From positions 1 to 54,338 of the IMG/VR virus record IMGVR_UViG_3300017963_000063: 54,338 nt of DNA; one strand, written 5' to 3'. Both the position numbers and the translations under genes were made by a program. Numbering within the stretch: position 1 is the first letter of the stretch; every line of letters begins with the position of its first letter. Source of the stretch: a virus. Positions 39,788 through 46,463 of the stretch are shown here, in pieces. The notes beneath the pieces are model-generated. The model ran no database searches. It saw nothing but the letters and a program-made list of their open reading frames with translations, and was not told where the DNA came from.

Positions 39788-40660
39788 GTGGCAGATGAGT
39801 GGATTAAGGTCCGTGAGAATCTACCGGAGGACCCGGCCGTGGACGGAATAGCCACGCAACTCCAGATCAGCCAAGACGAGGCTATCGGCCTGCTGGTCCG
39901 ATTCTGGATTTGGGCTCCGAAATATACCACCACCGGCCGCATCGGTTGTGTGTCCGCAAAATGTCCGCAAAATGTCCGCACGGTGTCCGCAGATTGTCTG
40001 ATGGTGGACCGCATCGTAGGTGTTCCGGGCTTCGCCGAGGCCATGCTTCAGGTCGGTTGGCTGGAGAAGGACGGTGGGTTCCTGACCATACCACGGTTCG
40101 ACCGGCATATGTCCAAGTCCGCTAAGCGTAGGGCTTTAGACGCGGAACGCAAGCGAAACATCAGGGCTGGAGCCGACGAAAAAACATCCTCGAAACGTCC
40201 GCTTTCCAAGCGGACGAAACGCGGACCAGAGAAGAGAAGAGAAGAGAAGAAACAAACAACCCCCTGTAGTCCCCCGAAACCAAAGCCCGACGACTGGGCG
40301 CAGGTCCAGCCACTGGTGGCCGGGACCGACCTCGATTGCGAACGCTTCCGGGTCGTATGGGAGGGCTGGGCGAAGGACCGCCGGGACCGGGGCAGCAAGC
40401 TAACCAGCCAAGCCGTCAAGCGGCAGATCGGTCGACTACTGGGCTGGGGCCTGGACGGGGCCGTTGCCAGCATCGAGCAGAGCATTGAGGCCGGCTGGAA
40501 GGGGTTGTTCGAGCCCAAGGGGGACGCCAAGCCGCTGAAGAAGGACCGATTTCACGAGGGCTTCACGCGGCGGGCAGAGGAGCAAGCAGCAGAACGACAG
40601 GCAGACTACAAGGCGGCACTGGCAGAGGACGAACGCCGCAAGGCCGCCCGGCCGGGCTAG
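39788..40660 (+). CDS. Replication initiation (DnaD/O-like) protein
   Basis: 290 residues from GTG 39788 with GGAG 7 bases upstream. The N-terminal part, 'WIKVRENLPEDPAVDGIATQ' through 'GLLVRFWIWA' to 'GFAEAMLQVGWLEKDGGFLT' and 'FDRHMSKSAKRRALDAERKR', is the winged-helix region of phage replication proteins related to DnaD/lambda O; a basic linker (130-175) and a helical C-terminal domain follow (ASIEQSIEAGWKGLF). These proteins bind the origin and recruit helicase. The gene contains 11-bp-spaced repeats (39951-39994) and related sites (40196-40226) that look like iterons. Confidence 0.65.
   Translation: MADEWIKVRENLPEDPAVDGIATQLQISQDEAIGLLVRFWIWAPKYTTTGRIGCVSAKCPQNVRTVSADCLMVDRIVGVPGFAEAMLQVGWLEKDGGFLTIPRFDRHMSKSAKRRALDAERKRNIRAGADEKTSSKRPLSKRTKRGPEKRREEKKQTTPCSPPKPKPDDWAQVQPLVAGTDLDCERFRVVWEGWAKDRRDRGSKLTSQAVKRQIGRLLGWGLDGAVASIEQSIEAGWKGLFEPKGDAKPLKKDRFHEGFTRRAEEQAAERQADYKAALAEDERRKAARPG
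39951..40005 (+). promoter_or_regulatory. Iteron-like repeats TGTCCGCA, four copies at 11-bp spacing
   Basis: TGTCCGCA starts at 39951, 39962, 39973 and 39984, and a decayed fifth (TGTCTGAT) at 39995. The 11-bp period is about one helical turn and is not a multiple of three, so the copies occupy different reading frames and are not forced by the protein. Iterons inside the initiator gene are the arrangement of lambda ori within gene O. I infer an origin or initiator-binding site here. Confidence 0.65.
40196..40260 (+). promoter_or_regulatory. GTCCGC-type dyad and purine tract, origin candidate
   Basis: CGTCCGC (40196-40202) pairs with GCGGACG (40210-40216) across a 7-base spacer; a further GCGGAC starts at 40221, again 11 bases after the previous one. 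These hexamers are the core of the iterons upstream. An AG-only tract (GAGAAGAGAAGAGAAGAGAAG, split at 40230-40250) followed by AAACAAACAAC could be an easily unwound element. All lies within the replication gene. Confidence 0.55.
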
Positions 40661-40663
40661 GAG

Positions 40664-40726
40664 ATGGCGATGAGCGAGATGACCTCCCGCCCGATCATAT
40701 TCAGCGGCCCGATGGTGCGAGCGTGA
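40664..40726 (+). pseudogene. N-terminal remnant of an ASCH-type phage gene
   Basis: Twenty codons, MAMSEMTSRPIIFSGPMVRA then TGA. I recall 'RPILFSGPMVRA' as the opening of phage ASCH-domain proteins, where it continues ILEGRKTQTRR; here it stops and the rest is absent in all frames. AGGAG lies directly upstream, so a peptide may still be made. The TGA overlaps the GTG start of the next gene. Confidence 0.5.
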
Positions 40727-40938
40727 TAGCGAGTCCGCGACAAGGCGACGTAGTGCAACTGTGGTATGGCCCGCGTTGGCGACGGTTCTGCCCGTGGCAC
40801 GGACACTTCGCCGTTGTCACCGTTAGCGGTCGGGGGCGGCCGCGCAATCACGGGGTGCGGGTTGGCGGGATCGGGTTGATTGTGCCTTGCGGCAACTTGC
40901 GGCGGGTGCCGCCCTTGCTGCCCGACAGGAGCGAGTGA
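40723..40938 (+). CDS. Small Arg/Trp-rich phage protein
   Basis: 71 residues from GTG 40723, overlapping the end of the remnant above. 'QGDVVQLWYGPRWRRFCPWH' and 'GRGRPRNHGVRVGG' are basic and strand-like, resembling a small SH3-like barrel that phages often encode. It ends in the repeated GGAGCGAGTGA junction word at which the next gene begins. Confidence 0.5.
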   Translation: MIASPRQGDVVQLWYGPRWRRFCPWHGHFAVVTVSGRGRPRNHGVRVGGIGLIVPCGNLRRVPPLLPDRSE

Positions 40939-41210
40939 TGAAGGGCGTAGAACCTGCCAACACGAAGATTCGCCTGCCCGACGATCGCGTCGGCACGATC
41001 TGCTGGAACCACTTGGACGGCTGTGGTGGCGTGTGGGGCATACACGACTTCAGCAAGATCGAGGAAGCGTTCAGCGACAAGTACCCAGCGCCGGAGTTTA
41101 TGCTACGCGAGAAGGATGCGGAAACGGTGCTGCGGCGAACGCATGGCCCGCAATTGGAATGCGTCGGCGACGAGTACGAAGTGCTGGATGCCGGGCGGAG
41201 GAGCGAGTGA
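40938..41210 (+). CDS. Unknown small phage protein
   Basis: 90 residues from ATG 40938 with GGAG upstream. Mixed alpha/beta with 'CWNHLDGCGGVWGIHDFSKI' in the centre. No family recognised. Its last bases (41188-41210) are identical to those of the next gene (41457-41479) although the reading frames differ. Confidence 0.5.
   Translation: MKGVEPANTKIRLPDDRVGTICWNHLDGCGGVWGIHDFSKIEEAFSDKYPAPEFMLREKDAETVLRRTHGPQLECVGDEYEVLDAGRRSE
41188..41210 (+). repeat. 23-bp gene-end repeat, copy 1
   Basis: Exact match to 41457-41479. It contains GGAGG/GGAG and ends with the TGA region, so it supplies both the end of one gene and the ribosome-binding site of the next. A shorter version (GGAGCGAGTGA) is at 40928-40938. 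Confidence 0.85.
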
Positions 41211-41213
41211 GCC

Positions 41214-41489
41214 ATGAAGCACTACACGATTCGCATCCCGTGGCCCTATGACGCCGCCGAAGAGGAGGCAAGACAGTTGCTTGCCGCGGGGGCGGGGCTG
41301 ATCGAAAGCCACGCGGTGCTGGACGCGCTTCTAGAACAGATGCCGGACGGCGTCGGAGCAGAGTTCATACAAAAGACTGCACCCTGCAAGATTCGCACGC
41401 TTAGAGCAGCGGAGGTCCGCGATCTACGGTTTCGAATGGGCTACGGTTTCTGGTATATGCCGGGCGGAGGAGCGAGTGATGGCGACTAA
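41214..41489 (+). CDS. Unknown small phage protein
   Basis: 91 residues, starting with a strand 'HYTIRIPWPYD', then an Ala-rich helix and a basic strand 'CKIRTLRAAEVRDLRFRMG'. The end is encoded by the repeated gene-end sequence. It overlaps the following HNH-like gene by 11 bases. No family recognised. Confidence 0.45.
   Translation: MKHYTIRIPWPYDAAEEEARQLLAAGAGLIESHAVLDALLEQMPDGVGAEFIQKTAPCKIRTLRAAEVRDLRFRMGYGFWYMPGGGASDGD
41457..41479 (+). repeat. 23-bp gene-end repeat, copy 2
   Basis: Exact match to 41188-41210 but read in a different frame (…MPGGGASDGD here, …DAGRRSE there). Sequence conservation across frames shows that the DNA, not a shared peptide, was copied. Confidence 0.85.
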
Positions 41490-41844
41490 GAAACGCTTTG
41501 GTGGCGAGCGAGAGCAGAACTACAACTGGCGTGGTGGGCGCGTCGTGGCATCCAATGGCTACGTGCTGCTTCGTGTAGGACAAGGCCACCATCTTGCCGA
41601 TGTGCGTGGCTATGCCTATGAGCATCGGATCATTGCCGAGCAGATGCTGGGGAGGCGGCTGCATGCACAGGAGCAGGTGCACCATCGCAAGACCGGGGCA
41701 CAGTTACGTCTGCCAGGAGAGCCGAATCCCCTTGTGTCATGCGCTTGCGGCTGTGGCCAAACCTTTGCGCGGTATGATGCCAATGGCAGGCCCCGGCGAT
41801 TTGTCTCGGGCCACAACATGCACGGAGGGGGCGATGGGAACTAA
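41479..41844 (+). CDS. HNH-endonuclease-like protein, atypical C-terminus
   Basis: 121 residues. 'NYNWRGGRVVASNGYVLLRV', 'YAYEHRIIAEQMLGRRL' and 'EQVHHRKTG' are the HNH homing-type core, in which the first HH pair binds metal. The usual continuation 'N-x-N-I-E-N-L' is missing and is replaced by 'CACGCGQTFARYDANG', a module I recall at the end of other phage HNH proteins. It may have lost nuclease activity. It overlaps the next gene by 11 bases. Confidence 0.55.
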   Translation: MATKKRFGGEREQNYNWRGGRVVASNGYVLLRVGQGHHLADVRGYAYEHRIIAEQMLGRRLHAQEQVHHRKTGAQLRLPGEPNPLVSCACGCGQTFARYDANGRPRRFVSGHNMHGGGDGN

Positions 41845-42673
41845 AATAGAATGGTGCTCCGAAGTGTGGAATGTTGTCACGGGATGCACCCCGATATCCG
41901 AAGGCTGCGAACACTGTTGGGCTGAGCGCATGGCGAAGCGGCTGCGCGGTCGGCACGGGTATCCGGCGGACGAGCCGTTTCGGGTGACGCTGCATTCGGA
42001 TCGTCTTGACCAACCTTTGTGTTGGCGGAAGCTGCGGCGCGTCTTCGTCTGCTCAATGGGCGACTTGTTCCACGCAGATGTGCCGCTAGAGTTTATCGAC
42101 GACGTGTTTCGCATGATGATGCTTGCCCCGAAGCACCAGTACCTTATTCTGACAAAACGCCCGACACGCATGTATCAGTTCGTCGTAGATTGTGAGACCG
42201 AGGCGCTCGAACGCGCATGGCTTGGCACCACCGTCGAAAGCGCCAAGCACCTTGACCGCATTGACGTGCTCCGCGACTGCCCCGCCGCCATCCGCTGGCT
42301 GAGTTGCGAGCCGCTGCTGGGGCCGCTGGATAACTTGAACCTTCAGGGTATCCATTGGGTCGTTGTCGGCGGCGAGAGCGGGCCAGGTGCGCGGCCGATG
42401 CACCCGGACTGGGCGCGCGGGGTTCGGGACCAGTGCGTGGCGGCGGGCGTGCCGTTCTTTTTCAAGCAGTGGGGACAATGGCAGCCCTGGGCAGACACAT
42501 ACACGCGCCAGGCGGGTTGGCGGTATGTATCTTATCGCGATGGCCTGGCAAGAGTCGGACCACCAGAAGACAGGGATGCCGCCATGCAAACAGTCGGCAA
42601 GAAGGCCGCCGGTCGGATACTTGATGGTCGGACCTGGGATCAGTACCCCGCCGCCGGCGGCGAGGGGGCGTGA
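41834..42673 (+). CDS. DUF5131 (phage Gp37/Gp68-type) protein
   Basis: 279 residues from ATG 41834 (GGAGGGG upstream). 'WNVVTGCTPISEGCEHCWAE' near the start has the C-x6-C-x2-C pattern of the phage Gp37/Gp68 family, and 'LSCEPLLGPLD' and 'VVVGGESGPGARPM' are the other hallmark segments. The cysteine triad resembles an iron-sulfur ligand set. The family is widespread in phages and its biochemical role is not settled. It lies in the small-gene region with other nucleic-acid-related genes. Confidence 0.75.
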   Translation: MGTKIEWCSEVWNVVTGCTPISEGCEHCWAERMAKRLRGRHGYPADEPFRVTLHSDRLDQPLCWRKLRRVFVCSMGDLFHADVPLEFIDDVFRMMMLAPKHQYLILTKRPTRMYQFVVDCETEALERAWLGTTVESAKHLDRIDVLRDCPAAIRWLSCEPLLGPLDNLNLQGIHWVVVGGESGPGARPMHPDWARGVRDQCVAAGVPFFFKQWGQWQPWADTYTRQAGWRYVSYRDGLARVGPPEDRDAAMQTVGKKAAGRILDGRTWDQYPAAGGEGA

Positions 42674-42858
42674 TGAGCAAGCGGAAACAAAAGGACTGGA
42701 CGGATAAATGGGAACAGGGCCAATCAGTGTGGTGCTGGGACCGCTGGGGTCGCTATTGGTTCACCAAGGAGACACCGTGGACATTGGCGAAGCTATGCGA
42801 CTGTGGGAACAAGGCGAAGCGCAGCGCCCTCACCGGCGTCGTTACGTCTATCTCGTAA
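42673..42858 (+). CDS. Unknown small protein overlapping the next frame
   Basis: 61 residues, ATG overlapping the preceding TGA. Trp-rich start (DWTDKWEQGQSVWCWDRWGR). From 42708 a second frame with its own ATG runs through the same DNA. Either both are translated, or one is the result of a frameshift in a single older gene. Confidence 0.4.
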   Translation: MSKRKQKDWTDKWEQGQSVWCWDRWGRYWFTKETPWTLAKLCDCGNKAKRSALTGVVTSIS

Positions 42859-43166
42859 TTGCTGCCGGGATTGTTTGGGCTCTCGCGCAAGCTATGTTTA
42901 TTTGTTGGGGTAGTCTTAGTGCAGCGGCGATATCGTTGTCGGCGTGCGCATTGATGGCACTGGCCAGCGGGCTTGACTGGCGAGCGTCGCGTTACACCCG
43001 CCGCTTTTGGAAGTGGTACGAGATAGAGCTCCAGATACGCGGGGGGTACAGCCGCAAGGCGTTCGCTGGCTATGATCTGTATGGTTTTCCGATAGGGGTG
43101 TTAGCTGGCTGGGAGTGCGAGGACGCTCACCTGCCTGGTGAATGCCCGCTGTGCGGGGCAGATTAG
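42708..43166 (+). CDS. Membrane protein with two helices and Cys pair
   Basis: 152 residues. Two membrane helices near residues 46-90 ('YVYLVIAAGIVWALAQAMFI' and 'AAAISLSACALMALASGL') are followed by a soluble basic part and a final 'CPLC' knuckle. The start overlaps the previous gene out of frame by 151 bases; ATG 42792 is a shorter alternative. Function unknown. Confidence 0.45.
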   Translation: MGTGPISVVLGPLGSLLVHQGDTVDIGEAMRLWEQGEAQRPHRRRYVYLVIAAGIVWALAQAMFICWGSLSAAAISLSACALMALASGLDWRASRYTRRFWKWYEIELQIRGGYSRKAFAGYDLYGFPIGVLAGWECEDAHLPGECPLCGAD

Positions 43167-43689
43167 TCCGGTAAGGCGCGTTACGTTGCACGACCGCACA
43201 CGTCGCTATCTTACGGCTAGGGACTTCCCTGTGCGCCGCGATCCGGTGGATGGCATGACGCTATGCCGAATCTGCGGTGGGCGATGCAAGTACAAGCAGG
43301 CGCGGATATGCTCGGACAAGTGTCGGGAAACGTCGGATGTGCTGATGTCCGTATCATCGCAGCGGTGGCATGTCGAGCAACGAGATAAAGGCGTGTGCGC
43401 CAAATGCGGCTGGGACCTCGGGAAACTTGAGCGGGCGATTCGCTTACGCTGGTGGCTACGTCGATATCTACTCAAACGGTTCGGGCTGTATGGACACACA
43501 GCACTGTGGGAGATGGATCACATTGTGCCAGTGTCAGAGGGCGGCGGCGTTGCGCCGGATATGAGTTACGAGGAAGTTATGGCCAATCTGCGGACGCTGT
43601 GCGTACCGTGCCACAAGGCGGAAACCGCCGCACTCGCAGCAAGGCGAGGCAGGCCCGCCGCCCTCGACGCGCAGGAGCAGCAGCGATGA
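43138..43689 (+). CDS. HNH endonuclease
   Basis: 183 residues from GTG 43138; TTG 43183 is an alternative. CRICGGRC and CSDKCR form a zinc knuckle, then 'GVCAKCGWDL' and, after a helix, 'WEMDHIVPVSEGGG' with the HNH His and 'NLRTLCVPCHKAET' with the second half. This is the McrA/phage HNH type. Such enzymes nick or cut DNA in packaging, restriction or homing. It is complete, unlike the HNH-like gene at 41479. Confidence 0.7.
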   Translation: MNARCAGQISPVRRVTLHDRTRRYLTARDFPVRRDPVDGMTLCRICGGRCKYKQARICSDKCRETSDVLMSVSSQRWHVEQRDKGVCAKCGWDLGKLERAIRLRWWLRRYLLKRFGLYGHTALWEMDHIVPVSEGGGVAPDMSYEEVMANLRTLCVPCHKAETAALAARRGRPAALDAQEQQR

Positions 43690-43823
43690 AGCGCTATTGG
43701 CGTTGCGCAGCCACAACACAGTCGGGGAAAAGATGCCGCCGAAAACGACAGCGGAATGCCATGTTCTACTGCGCGCAGCACTGGAAAGCGTGGCAGCGAA
43801 AGAGAAAGGAGTTGCTTGGATGA
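43686..43823 (+). CDS. Small basic zinc protein
   Basis: 45 residues from ATG 43686, AGGAG upstream. C-A-x-T-x-S-G-K-R-C, then CAQHW, is a pattern common in small phage DNA-binding proteins. About 40 percent Lys/Arg. It overlaps the following gene by 4 bases. Confidence 0.55.
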   Translation: MKRYWRCAATTQSGKRCRRKRQRNAMFYCAQHWKAWQRKRKELLG

Positions 43824-44041
43824 AGCCAGGCGATGCAGTGTGGGTAGCAACTCAAAGCGGCGAGTGGGCTGAGGGGTTCTTGTTGGAGTTGGTGCAGCGA
43901 GAAGCACGCCGGGCGTGGTGGTTGGCGTATCGAACACCCCACATTAGCCGCAAGGGGGACTGGGTTGTTGGTATATCCCTAGAGGCCGGCATCCGCTCCC
44001 GCGACCGGTCGCAGCGCGGCGCGGACCGGCCGGAGGAGTAG
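43820..44041 (+). CDS. KPGDAVWV-family small protein, copy A
   Basis: 73 residues from ATG 43820, AAAGGAG upstream. MKPGDAVWVATQSGEWAEGF has the KOW/SH3-like form 'KPGD-V-V' followed by W-A-x-G. Related copies are at 45907-45978 (internally deleted) and 45997-46230. It ends with 'RDRSQRGADRPEE', whose DNA resembles the end of the other copies. Unknown function; small beta-barrel likely. Confidence 0.55.
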   Translation: MKPGDAVWVATQSGEWAEGFLLELVQREARRAWWLAYRTPHISRKGDWVVGISLEAGIRSRDRSQRGADRPEE

Positions 44042-44045
44042 CGAG

Positions 44046-44258
44046 ATGGCAAAGAAGAAGGCGCCTAAACCAGGACCCCAGAAGCGCGAGCGCTATATAA
44101 GCGTCCGCAGCCAGGGCCGCACCTTGTTTCTGTGGGACGGTACGCCGCTGGTGTTGTGCACAAAGCGCGAGATGCGCGCCGACCTGCGGGCCATCGGCTT
44201 GATGCACGACGAACGCATCTTCAAGCTCGTCCCCGTCAGCGAGAAGGAGTTGGGGTGA
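44046..44258 (+). CDS. Small basic protein
   Basis: 70 residues, ATG 44046 four bases after the previous stop. Lys-rich N-terminus, then strands 'RYISVRSQGRTLFLWDGTPL' and a helix. It overlaps RusA by one base. No family recognised. Confidence 0.45.
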   Translation: MAKKKAPKPGPQKRERYISVRSQGRTLFLWDGTPLVLCTKREMRADLRAIGLMHDERIFKLVPVSEKELG

Positions 44259-44698
44259 TGGGCATGCCAACGGAGCCGATAGCGTTTTTCGTGCCGGGCG
44301 TCCCGCAGCCGAAGGGGTCGGCCAAGTGGGTGCGCAGCAAGTCCACAGGGCGGCCCATCGCCAAGACGAACGAGGCACTACAAAGCTGGGCTGGTGCGAT
44401 AGCTGGGGCCGCGCAGTCTGCAATGGCTCGCCGAGATGAAGGGCCAGCGCTGCTAACGATTCCGCTACATGCAGAGTTGACCTTCAACTTCAACCGCCCC
44501 AAGAGCGTGTCTGCCAAGAAGCGCCCACGGCACTCGGTCACGCCGGACATCGACAAGCTAGTGCGCGCCGCGCTGGACGGAATGACGGGCGTGGTGTACC
44601 GGGACGACGCACAGATTGACTGCGTTAAGGCGCGGAAGGTTTACACGGAAGAACAAGCAGGGCTGGCCGTGGTGCTGGCCGAGCGGCTGGAACAATGA
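44258..44698 (+). CDS. rusA: RusA-type Holliday junction resolvase
   Basis: 146 residues, the usual RusA size. 'FFVPGVPQPKGSAKWV' at the start, then 'RPKSVSAKKRP' and 'TPDIDKLVRAALDGMTGVVY' followed by 'RDDAQIDCVKARKVY': the Asp residues of PDxDKL and RDDAQI coordinate the catalytic metal. It cuts four-way junctions, completing recombination begun by exonuclease and ERF. It ends with VLAERLE, encoded by a 21-bp sequence also found at the end of the radical SAM gene. Confidence 0.85.
   Translation: MGMPTEPIAFFVPGVPQPKGSAKWVRSKSTGRPIAKTNEALQSWAGAIAGAAQSAMARRDEGPALLTIPLHAELTFNFNRPKSVSAKKRPRHSVTPDIDKLVRAALDGMTGVVYRDDAQIDCVKARKVYTEEQAGLAVVLAERLEQ
44671..44691 (+). repeat. 21-bp gene-end repeat, copy 1
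   Basis: Exact match to 45486-45506, in the same reading frame; encodes VLAERLE at the end of RusA. Confidence 0.85.
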
Positions 44699-45525
44699 GG
44701 ATTCTTCGCGTGTTTCCACGGCGAACCAACGCAACGCCTCGCGACGACTTGGTGCGGATAGGCGAGCCGGGGCTATTTGATCCGCCTGACTGCGATGAGG
44801 TGCATGTTAGCGTGGCCTTCACTTGGGACCGGGATCGCGGCCAGCATCTAGCCGACTCCTGGGCCAAGCATCATCCGCGCGTTCGGATCGGCGGGCCAGC
44901 GATGGGATCGCCAGCGGAGGAGTTCGTGCCGGGGCGCTACCTAGGCGAAGGCCATGTCATCACTTCGCGCGGCTGCCCGAATCGCTGCTGGTTCTGCTGG
45001 GTGCCAGAACGCGAGGGCGGTGTCCGAGAGTTGCCGATCTGCGACGGCTGGAAGATCCACGATTCCAATCTGCTGGCGTGCAGTGAACAGCATATCCGCG
45101 CCGTGTTTGAAATGCTAGACCGCCAGGCGCATCGACCAGAGTTTCTCGGCGGGCTGGAGGCGGCGCTGCTGGAAGCATGGCATGTTGATCTGCTGGCGAA
45201 CGCTCGCCCGCGCCGCATTTTCTTCGCATACGACACGCCTAATGATCTTGGCCCGCTTCAGCAGGCAGGGGCCATGCTGACTGAGCGGGCTATGCGAGAA
45301 TGCTATTGTTTCGTTCTGGTCGGCTATAGTGGTGACGATTTTGACAAGGCAGAGAAAAGGTGCCGCGAGGCCCACAATGCGGGCTTCATGCCGGTAGCAA
45401 TGTTGTATCGTGACGAGCAGGGCCAGGTAGATCGCGCATGGCGGCGATGGCAGAGAGTATGGTGCAGGCCGGCTCTGACGCGGGCGGTGCTGGCCGAGCG
45501 GCTGGAGGCGGGCGATGGCATATAG
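44695..45525 (+). CDS. Radical SAM enzyme
   Basis: 276 residues. Cys94, Cys98 and Cys101 in 'SRGCPNRCWFCWVP' are the CxxxCxxC ligands of a 4Fe-4S cluster that cleaves S-adenosylmethionine. The remaining barrel is shown by 'FLGGLEAALLEAWHVDLLA', 'RRIFFAYDTPNDLG' and 'YCFVLVGYSGDDFDKAEKRC'. I recall similar phage genes; the substrate is not known to me. It overlaps RusA by four bases and ends in the same 21-bp sequence as RusA. DNA or RNA modification is plausible. Confidence 0.75.
   Translation: MRILRVFPRRTNATPRDDLVRIGEPGLFDPPDCDEVHVSVAFTWDRDRGQHLADSWAKHHPRVRIGGPAMGSPAEEFVPGRYLGEGHVITSRGCPNRCWFCWVPEREGGVRELPICDGWKIHDSNLLACSEQHIRAVFEMLDRQAHRPEFLGGLEAALLEAWHVDLLANARPRRIFFAYDTPNDLGPLQQAGAMLTERAMRECYCFVLVGYSGDDFDKAEKRCREAHNAGFMPVAMLYRDEQGQVDRAWRRWQRVWCRPALTRAVLAERLEAGDGI
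45486..45506 (+). repeat. 21-bp gene-end repeat, copy 2
   Basis: Exact match to 44671-44691 near the end of the radical SAM gene; the sequence after it differs (AGDGI here, Q at RusA). Confidence 0.85.
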
Positions 45526-45784
45526 CCCCGATGAACAACGAGTGCTGGAGCTACAGTACCGAACCATCGAACGCGACAATGCCCTGCGCAATTGTGCAGT
45601 GTTGCGGGCAGAGCATAAGAAACTGCAATCCGGCCTCGCCGCCGCCCGCGCGCTGCGCGACGAGCTGGCGGAAGCGCTGCATGAGTCGCTAGAGTTTGAA
45701 CCGTTCTTGACAGAACGAGTTGCAGGTATTGAAGCCCTCCTCGCGCGGCACGCCGAGGCGAAGGAAAAGGAGAAGGCGGGATGA
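45515..45784 (+). CDS. Coiled-coil protein
   Basis: 89 residues, one long helix with heptads (RTIERDNALRNCAVLRAEHK, then LAAARALRDELAEALHE) and a Lys/Glu-rich tail. It overlaps both neighbours (11 and 4 bases). No family recognised. Confidence 0.5.
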   Translation: MAYSPDEQRVLELQYRTIERDNALRNCAVLRAEHKKLQSGLAAARALRDELAEALHESLEFEPFLTERVAGIEALLARHAEAKEKEKAG

Positions 45785-46230
45785 CGCGATATGTCTGCGA
45801 AGAATGTGGAGAGGTAGACGGCGAGTGCAAATGTCGTCCTAGGCCGCCGCTCCGGCTAAGTGGCGGACCATCGCTGTGCGAGCGCGTCACAGAAGGAGTC
45901 CCGCCCATGAAACCCGGCGACGTAGACATCCGCCGCCGCGACCCCGCCGCGCACGGCGCGGACAAGCCGACTGATAAAGGAAAAGGAGTCCCGCCCATGA
46001 GACCCGGCGATGCGGTGTGGGTGCTGCTCAAGCCCCGCCTTCCCCCTCTACAGGCGTGGGCAGACGGCTTTGCGCTAGGGGCAGTCTTGGGCGACTCGTA
46101 TGGCGACTGGTGGTGTGCATACAGCGATGGCGCGGGCCAGTGGTTTATTGCGCGGTTCGCGCCAGCGGGCATCCACCCCCGCGCCCCCGCAGCGCACGGC
46201 GCCGACCGGCCCGACGCGGAGGTGGGGTGA
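45781..46230 (+). CDS. Zinc knuckle fused to KPGDAVWV repeats, with nested starts
   Basis: 149 residues. The N-terminal 42 residues carry 'CEECGEVDGECKC', a zinc knuckle. Then two in-frame copies of the KPGDAVWV unit follow: a shortened one (MKPGDV joined directly to DIRRRDPAAHGADKPTD) and a full one (MRPGDAVWVLLKP... GIHPRAPAAHGADRP). Each internal ATG (45907, 45997) has AAGGAG and the same eight bases before it, so the 77-residue full copy is probably also made alone. The fusion appears to have formed by duplication and deletion. Confidence 0.5.
   Translation: MTRYVCEECGEVDGECKCRPRPPLRLSGGPSLCERVTEGVPPMKPGDVDIRRRDPAAHGADKPTDKGKGVPPMRPGDAVWVLLKPRLPPLQAWADGFALGAVLGDSYGDWWCAYSDGAGQWFIARFAPAGIHPRAPAAHGADRPDAEVG
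45893..45920 (+). repeat. 28-bp start-site repeat, copy 1
   Basis: Matches 45983-46010 with one mismatch, exactly 90 bp apart. It contains the ribosome-binding site AAGGAG, spacer and ATG of the KPGD unit. Copy 1 leads to the shortened unit. Confidence 0.85.
45983..46010 (+). repeat. 28-bp start-site repeat, copy 2
   Basis: Second copy, leading into the full-length KPGDAVWV unit (ATG 45997). The exact 90-bp distance preserves the frame of the gene beginning at 45781. Confidence 0.85.
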
Positions 46231-46430
46231 TGGAACATCTGCCGGACCAACTTGAAGCGATGGAAGCAGCAGCCGAGGCGCGACTGGAGACGCGCGGTGA
46301 CGAGTACAAGTGTGAAGGGTGCGGCCAATGGCGACACTTTGACGACGCCCATCCGACGAGCGCGAACCCTTACTGTGTCCACATCTGCACCGAGTGTGCC
46401 GTGCGTGAGGGCGTATTACCCAAGGACTGA
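46230..46430 (+). CDS. Small zinc-finger-like protein
   Basis: 66 residues; ATG overlaps the preceding TGA. C-x2-C (CEGC, residues ~28-31) and CVHICTEC (~49-56) make a plausible single zinc site. Acidic helical start. Function unknown. Confidence 0.5.
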   Translation: MEHLPDQLEAMEAAAEARLETRGDEYKCEGCGQWRHFDDAHPTSANPYCVHICTECAVREGVLPKD

Positions 46431-46463
46431 TAATGGTGGTTACGACGCGGAGGTTATAGGGCG

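Noticed and set aside
40228-40260. AG-rich tract as a frameshift site
   Set aside because: The tract GAAGAGAAGAG has no slippery heptamer and the gene continues in frame with sensible protein on both sides. A DNA-level role near the iterons is more likely.
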